From: JAISGQ01 sp964500965
GTDB taxonomy: Bacteria; Bacillota; Clostridia; Oscillospirales; Acutalibacteraceae
DNA length: 22,704 nt
Direction: 5' to 3'
Assembly (NCBI GenBank): GCA_964500965.1
Contig: CAZCQZ010000033.1
Coordinates: 1 to 22,704 of the forward strand
A program made the position numbers and the translations under genes. The notes below the pieces were generated by a model. The model ran no database searches and was not told the origin of the DNA. It saw only the letters and a program-made list of their open reading frames with translations. The first letter of the stretch is position 1; every line of letters begins with the position of its first letter. Positions 19,459 to 22,704 of the stretch are shown here, piece after piece.

Positions 19459-22181
19459 ATATTTTCAACAAAGTAACGTTGCAGTCCCTTAAAAGAAACA
19501 GGACGAGGACAGTAGTTACAATAATAGGCATTATCCTTTCGGCTGCAATGATATGCGCAGTTACAACATTTACAAGCAGTATGCGCAATTATATATTGCA
19601 AACCACAATTTACAGCGACGGCAGCTGGCATGGCAGAGAGCTTGGGGTGTCGTATGAAAGCTGTAGCGATATTACAGTCGGCGGCGAAATCAAAGAGGTT
19701 GAGTATGTTCAGCAATTGGGCTACGCGGTGGCAGAGGGGTGTAAAAACGAATACAAGCCGTATATTTATCTGCTCGGTGTGGATAAAGGCGTTGACAGTA
19801 TGTTGCCTATCCACATCACAGAGGGAGAGTACCCGAAAAACGGTGGCGAAATCTTACTTCCGGTGCATCTCTACACAAGCGGCGGTATACAATACAGCAT
19901 CGGTGACAGCATAACACTGGAGCTTGGAACAAGACTTTCCGACGGTTGGGCTATGACCCAGGAGAATCAGTGTTACAGCACCGACGGAAACGGAAATGCA
20001 ACTCCGAATGATGAAACCATTGACATCAGAGAGACGAGAACATTTACGGTGACAGGCTTTTACGAACGATTAGGCAATGAACTTGAGCCTTATACTGCGC
20101 CGGGTTTCACGGCATTTACCGTGACCGATGAGGAAAACGCGCAGGAGTTACTGTATGATGTGTATTTCAAAATGAAAAACCCCGAAAAGATATATTCGTT
20201 TATGAGTGAAAACGAGATAACCGCTGACTGTAATACCGATGTTCTTTTATACATGGGAGTTTCAAAATATGACAGCTTTCAGCGTATTCTGTACTGTCTT
20301 GCGGCAATAGTTACGATAATGATAATATTCGGCTCTGTTTCACTTATTTATAACGCCTTTTCAATTTCGGTTTCCGAGCGGACAAAGCAATTCGGCTTGC
20401 TGTCATCGGTGGGAGCGACAAAAAAACAGCTTCGCCGTATGGTGCTGTTTGAAGCCATGGCGGTAAGTGCCGTAGGCATACCTTTGGGTATTGTCGCCGG
20501 AATCGGCGGTATTGGAATCACCTTTTTGCTCATCGGAGATAAATTCATGTCATTGGGTTCGCCGGTTGAGCTGACGCTGTGCGTGTCGCCGTTGTCGGTG
20601 GTCGTTGCGGCGGTAGTGGCAATTGTCACCGTGCTCATTTCCGCATGGATACCATCGGTAAGGGCAACAAGGGTGTCGGCAGTTGAGGCTATCAGACAGA
20701 ATAACGATATAAGCGTTAAGAAGCATTTTAAAACATCAAAGCTTGCCTACGGACTTTTCGGCTTGCCGGGTATGCTTGCAAGCAAATATTACAAAAGGAG
20801 CAAAAAGAAATACCGTGCAACAATTCTAAGCCTTTTTATGAGCATTGTGCTGTTTGTGTCCACCACCGCATTTACCGATTATCTTATGGAATCGGTAACA
20901 GGGGGCTTTGGCACAGCTGATTATGATGTCTCTTTTGATGAGAATGAAAAATACTTTGGTGAGGTTTCTCAAAATGAGCTTCTTGACAGAGTGAAAACGG
21001 CAGATTCCGTAACAGCGGCAGCATATGCACGCGGAGGATATGTCAATACGGAGGTTGATTTCCGTTATTTAACCGAAAAGGTGCTTGAATCACTTGATTC
21101 ATGGTCTTATCAGTGGTCGTATTGGGGAGAAAACAATGATACGAACAAGGCATATATCAATACCTACCTGCAATTTATAAATGACAGTGAGTTTAAAAAG
21201 CTCCTTGCGGAATACAACCTTGACGAGAGCGAATATATGAACAGTGAAAAACCTCTTGCAATAGCTCTTGACGGTAAAATATCCTTTAATCGCACAGAGG
21301 AGAAGTACGAAACCGTCAAATATCTGAGCGGTGACGGTTGCGAATTTGAAGCCCATCAGTCGCGTACGATTGACGGCTACTGGGAATACGGAGAAACCGT
21401 AGACGAAAACGGTAATAAGGTTTACAGATATGTAAAGGACGACAACAAAAGCTATGCCGACAGCGAATATCTGGACGTGCCTGTTGATGAAGCCTATGTA
21501 AGCGCAACCTTTAAAGTCGGCAAGGTAATATATGAAAAACCGTTTTACAACGGATTTAACGACGGAGTTGTTCTGTTTTATCCGATAAGCCTTGAAAAAG
21601 CGGTTATGGGCGATTTGGCAGAGGCGTACAATTGGAGCTACACTTACTATATCTGTTCCGATGCACCGGGTGAAACCTATGATTCCGTTAAAAGTATTCT
21701 TAACGAAAACGGCTTTGATGTGAACGGACTTTACAATTATGCAGAGCAGGCGGAAAACAGTCGCAATCTGGTGACAATAATTCAGGTTTTCTCCTATGGC
21801 TTTGTAGTGCTGATTTCGCTGATAGCGGCGGCAAATGTGTTTAATACCATTTCCACAAACATAAGCCTGCGCCGCCGTGAATTTGCAATGCTGAAGTCTG
21901 TTGGAATGGATTCAAAGGGCTTTAACAAAATGATGAATTACGAATGTATGCTTTACGGCTCAAAAGCATTGCTTTACGGCTTGCCGGTATCGTTGCTGTT
22001 TTCCTACCTGATATGGGCAACGATAAGCGAGGGCTTTACGTTAGGCTTTGCTTTGCCGTGGAAAGCTATCGGAATTGCCGTACTCGGTGTATTCGCTGTG
22101 GTGTTTATTACCATGATGTATGCTATGAGCAAGGTTAAAAAGGAAAATCCCATTGATGCATTGAAAAACGAAAATTTGTAA
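19455..22181 (+). CDS. FtsX-domain ABC permease with two large extracellular domains
   Basis: This 908-residue permease is two similar halves. Each has one membrane helix, a large extracellular domain, then a three-helix FtsX domain: helix about 18-40, domain about 41-275, helices about 276-400; then helix about 455-475, domain about 476-770, helices about 776-892. The FtsX coupling motif appears twice, at SERTKQFGLLSSVGATKKQL (308-327) and LRRREFAMLKSVGMDSKGF (806-824), and the C-terminus ends ENPIDALKNENL. BceB proteins have ten helices and one extracellular domain, so this is a related but different arrangement with two. The long acidic, Tyr/Asp/Asn-rich second domain is probably the ligand-binding part. 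It ends at a strong terminator. The transporter probably senses or removes envelope-active peptides together with the upstream kinase; this is inference. Confidence 0.92.
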   Translation: MNIFNKVTLQSLKRNRTRTVVTIIGIILSAAMICAVTTFTSSMRNYILQTTIYSDGSWHGRELGVSYESCSDITVGGEIKEVEYVQQLGYAVAEGCKNEYKPYIYLLGVDKGVDSMLPIHITEGEYPKNGGEILLPVHLYTSGGIQYSIGDSITLELGTRLSDGWAMTQENQCYSTDGNGNATPNDETIDIRETRTFTVTGFYERLGNELEPYTAPGFTAFTVTDEENAQELLYDVYFKMKNPEKIYSFMSENEITADCNTDVLLYMGVSKYDSFQRILYCLAAIVTIMIIFGSVSLIYNAFSISVSERTKQFGLLSSVGATKKQLRRMVLFEAMAVSAVGIPLGIVAGIGGIGITFLLIGDKFMSLGSPVELTLCVSPLSVVVAAVVAIVTVLISAWIPSVRATRVSAVEAIRQNNDISVKKHFKTSKLAYGLFGLPGMLASKYYKRSKKKYRATILSLFMSIVLFVSTTAFTDYLMESVTGGFGTADYDVSFDENEKYFGEVSQNELLDRVKTADSVTAAAYARGGYVNTEVDFRYLTEKVLESLDSWSYQWSYWGENNDTNKAYINTYLQFINDSEFKKLLAEYNLDESEYMNSEKPLAIALDGKISFNRTEEKYETVKYLSGDGCEFEAHQSRTIDGYWEYGETVDENGNKVYRYVKDDNKSYADSEYLDVPVDEAYVSATFKVGKVIYEKPFYNGFNDGVVLFYPISLEKAVMGDLAEAYNWSYTYYICSDAPGETYDSVKSILNENGFDVNGLYNYAEQAENSRNLVTIIQVFSYGFVVLISLIAAANVFNTISTNISLRRREFAMLKSVGMDSKGFNKMMNYECMLYGSKALLYGLPVSLLFSYLIWATISEGFTLGFALPWKAIGIAVLGVFAVVFITMMYAMSKVKKENPIDALKNENL

Positions 22182-22202
22182 TCAAAATATGTGGACGAAA
22201 GC

Positions 22203-22243
22203 AAAAAGCTTCCTGCTGCGGAAAACGCAGCAGGAAGCTTTTT
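22203..22243. terminator. Strong bidirectional terminator
   Basis: A perfect 18-bp stem (22203-22220 with 22226-22243), core AGCTTCCTGCTGCG / CGCAGCAGGAAGCT, with a GAAAA loop. It has an A-tract on the left and TTTTTATATTG on the right. It separates the permease (plus) from the convergent oxidoreductase gene (minus). Confidence 0.95.
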
Positions 22244-22268
22244 ATATTGTTTTACCGAAAAAATTCAA

Positions 22269-22704
22269 TTATTTTCCGTAAACTTCCTTGAGCTTGAGCA
22301 GATGCTCGTACTTCTCAACAGCAAGAGCCTCAGCCTTTGTAAAGAGGCTTTCAGCGCGTTCGGGGAACGCACGGGTAAGAGAATTGTAACGAACCTCACC
22401 CATGATGAAGTCTCTGTAGCTTGCAGAGGGAGCCTTGGAATCGAGAGAGAACTTGTTCTCGGCTTCGGGGTTGAAGCGGAACAGATGCCAGTAGCCTGCT
22501 TCGACAGCTTTCTTTTCCTCGGTCATAGCGCCCTTAAGACCGCCCTTGATACCGTGGTTGATACAGGGAGCGTAGCAGATGAGGAGGGAAGGACCGTTGT
22601 AAGCCTCAGCCTCGGTGATGGCCTTGATGGTCTGATTCGTAGCGGCAACCATTGCACACGGTGCAACGGAGGCATAGCCGTAGCGCATGGCAATCGGAGC
22701 AAGG
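22269..22704 (-). CDS. nifJ: Pyruvate:ferredoxin (flavodoxin) oxidoreductase, C-terminal part (cut by window edge)
   Basis: The last 144 or so codons of a gene that continues beyond base 704 of the final kilobase. The frame stays open to the edge, reading LAPIAMRYGYASVAPC, so the Met at 22688 is internal and not the start. PFOR marks are AMVAATNQTIKAITEAEAYNGPSLLICYAPCINHGI, in which the Cys of APCINHG matches the conserved C-terminal Cys near the thiamine-pyrophosphate/cluster domain, then KGGLKGAMTEEKKAVEAGYWHLFRFNP. The enzyme converts pyruvate and CoA to acetyl-CoA, CO2 and reduced ferredoxin, a central step in anaerobic clostridia. Codon choice (frequent GAG, CTC, AAC by eye) looks like that of a highly expressed gene. 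Confidence 0.93.
   Translation of the reverse strand, partial: LAPIAMRYGYASVAPCAMVAATNQTIKAITEAEAYNGPSLLICYAPCINHGIKGGLKGAMTEEKKAVEAGYWHLFRFNPEAENKFSLDSKAPSASYRDFIMGEVRYNSLTRAFPERAESLFTKAEALAVEKYEHLLKLKEVYGK

Overview
The window reads as chromosomal DNA of an anaerobic Gram-positive Clostridia member, most like the Ruminococcaceae/Oscillospiraceae. Signs of this are long Thr-rich tracts on exported proteins, an FMN riboswitch driving the ECF riboflavin transporter component ribU, a pyruvate:ferredoxin oxidoreductase at the right edge, consensus SigA promoters (TTGACA / TATAAT), strong AGGAGG-type ribosome binding sites and several TTG or GTG starts. I see no rRNA, tRNA, CRISPR array, insertion sequence or prophage gene. 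This looks like core and envelope chromosome rather than an island. The genus call is inference.

Layout. 1-1603: end of an export operon, with a fragment of an upstream gene, an ABC-2-like membrane subunit and an ABC ATPase carrying an E-loop like the lantibiotic-immunity transporters. 1667-2341 (minus): a DUF421/YetF membrane protein. 2525-4880: a promoter with a palindrome at its start site, a ROK regulator, and an overlapping lipoprotein polysaccharide deacetylase with a Big_2 domain. 4889-5833: consensus promoter, FMN riboswitch, terminator, ribU, terminator. 5837-6691 (minus): a small Gly/His/Pro-rich membrane protein and an HPr-like protein lacking the active-site His, separated by a structured gap. 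7210-11080: a tight four-gene operon of nitroreductase, 6-phosphofructokinase, condensation-type acyltransferase and a DUF6320-like zinc-ribbon membrane protein. 11212-13313: two promoters and a LytR-CpsA-Psr (LCP) protein with a long Thr-rich tail. 13435-15966 (minus): an unusual fusion of a sugar-phosphate-isomerase TIM barrel to an acyl-CoA synthetase. 16094-22181: a PAP2 phosphatase (minus) divergent from a response regulator, a short-loop sensor kinase, an ABC ATPase and a large FtsX-type permease. 22269 to the end (minus): the C-terminus of pyruvate:ferredoxin oxidoreductase.

How the genes may work together. The cell envelope is the recurring theme. The LCP protein attaches glycopolymers to peptidoglycan, the deacetylase edits surface glycans, and the right-hand cluster resembles a Bce-like antimicrobial-peptide sensing and defence module. 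It sits beside a PAP2 phosphatase of the superfamily that contains the undecaprenyl-pyrophosphate phosphatase BcrC, whose promoter is bracketed by a 10-bp inverted repeat. The phosphofructokinase operon links glycolysis to an uncharacterised acyltransferase/membrane pair. The points most worth a second look are the isomerase-ligase fusion, the PAP2/two-component/ABC locus and its inverted repeat, the Gly-Gly-His mini-protein, the His-less HPr-like protein, the mixed active-site signature of the phosphofructokinase, and a set of near-identical terminator hairpins.
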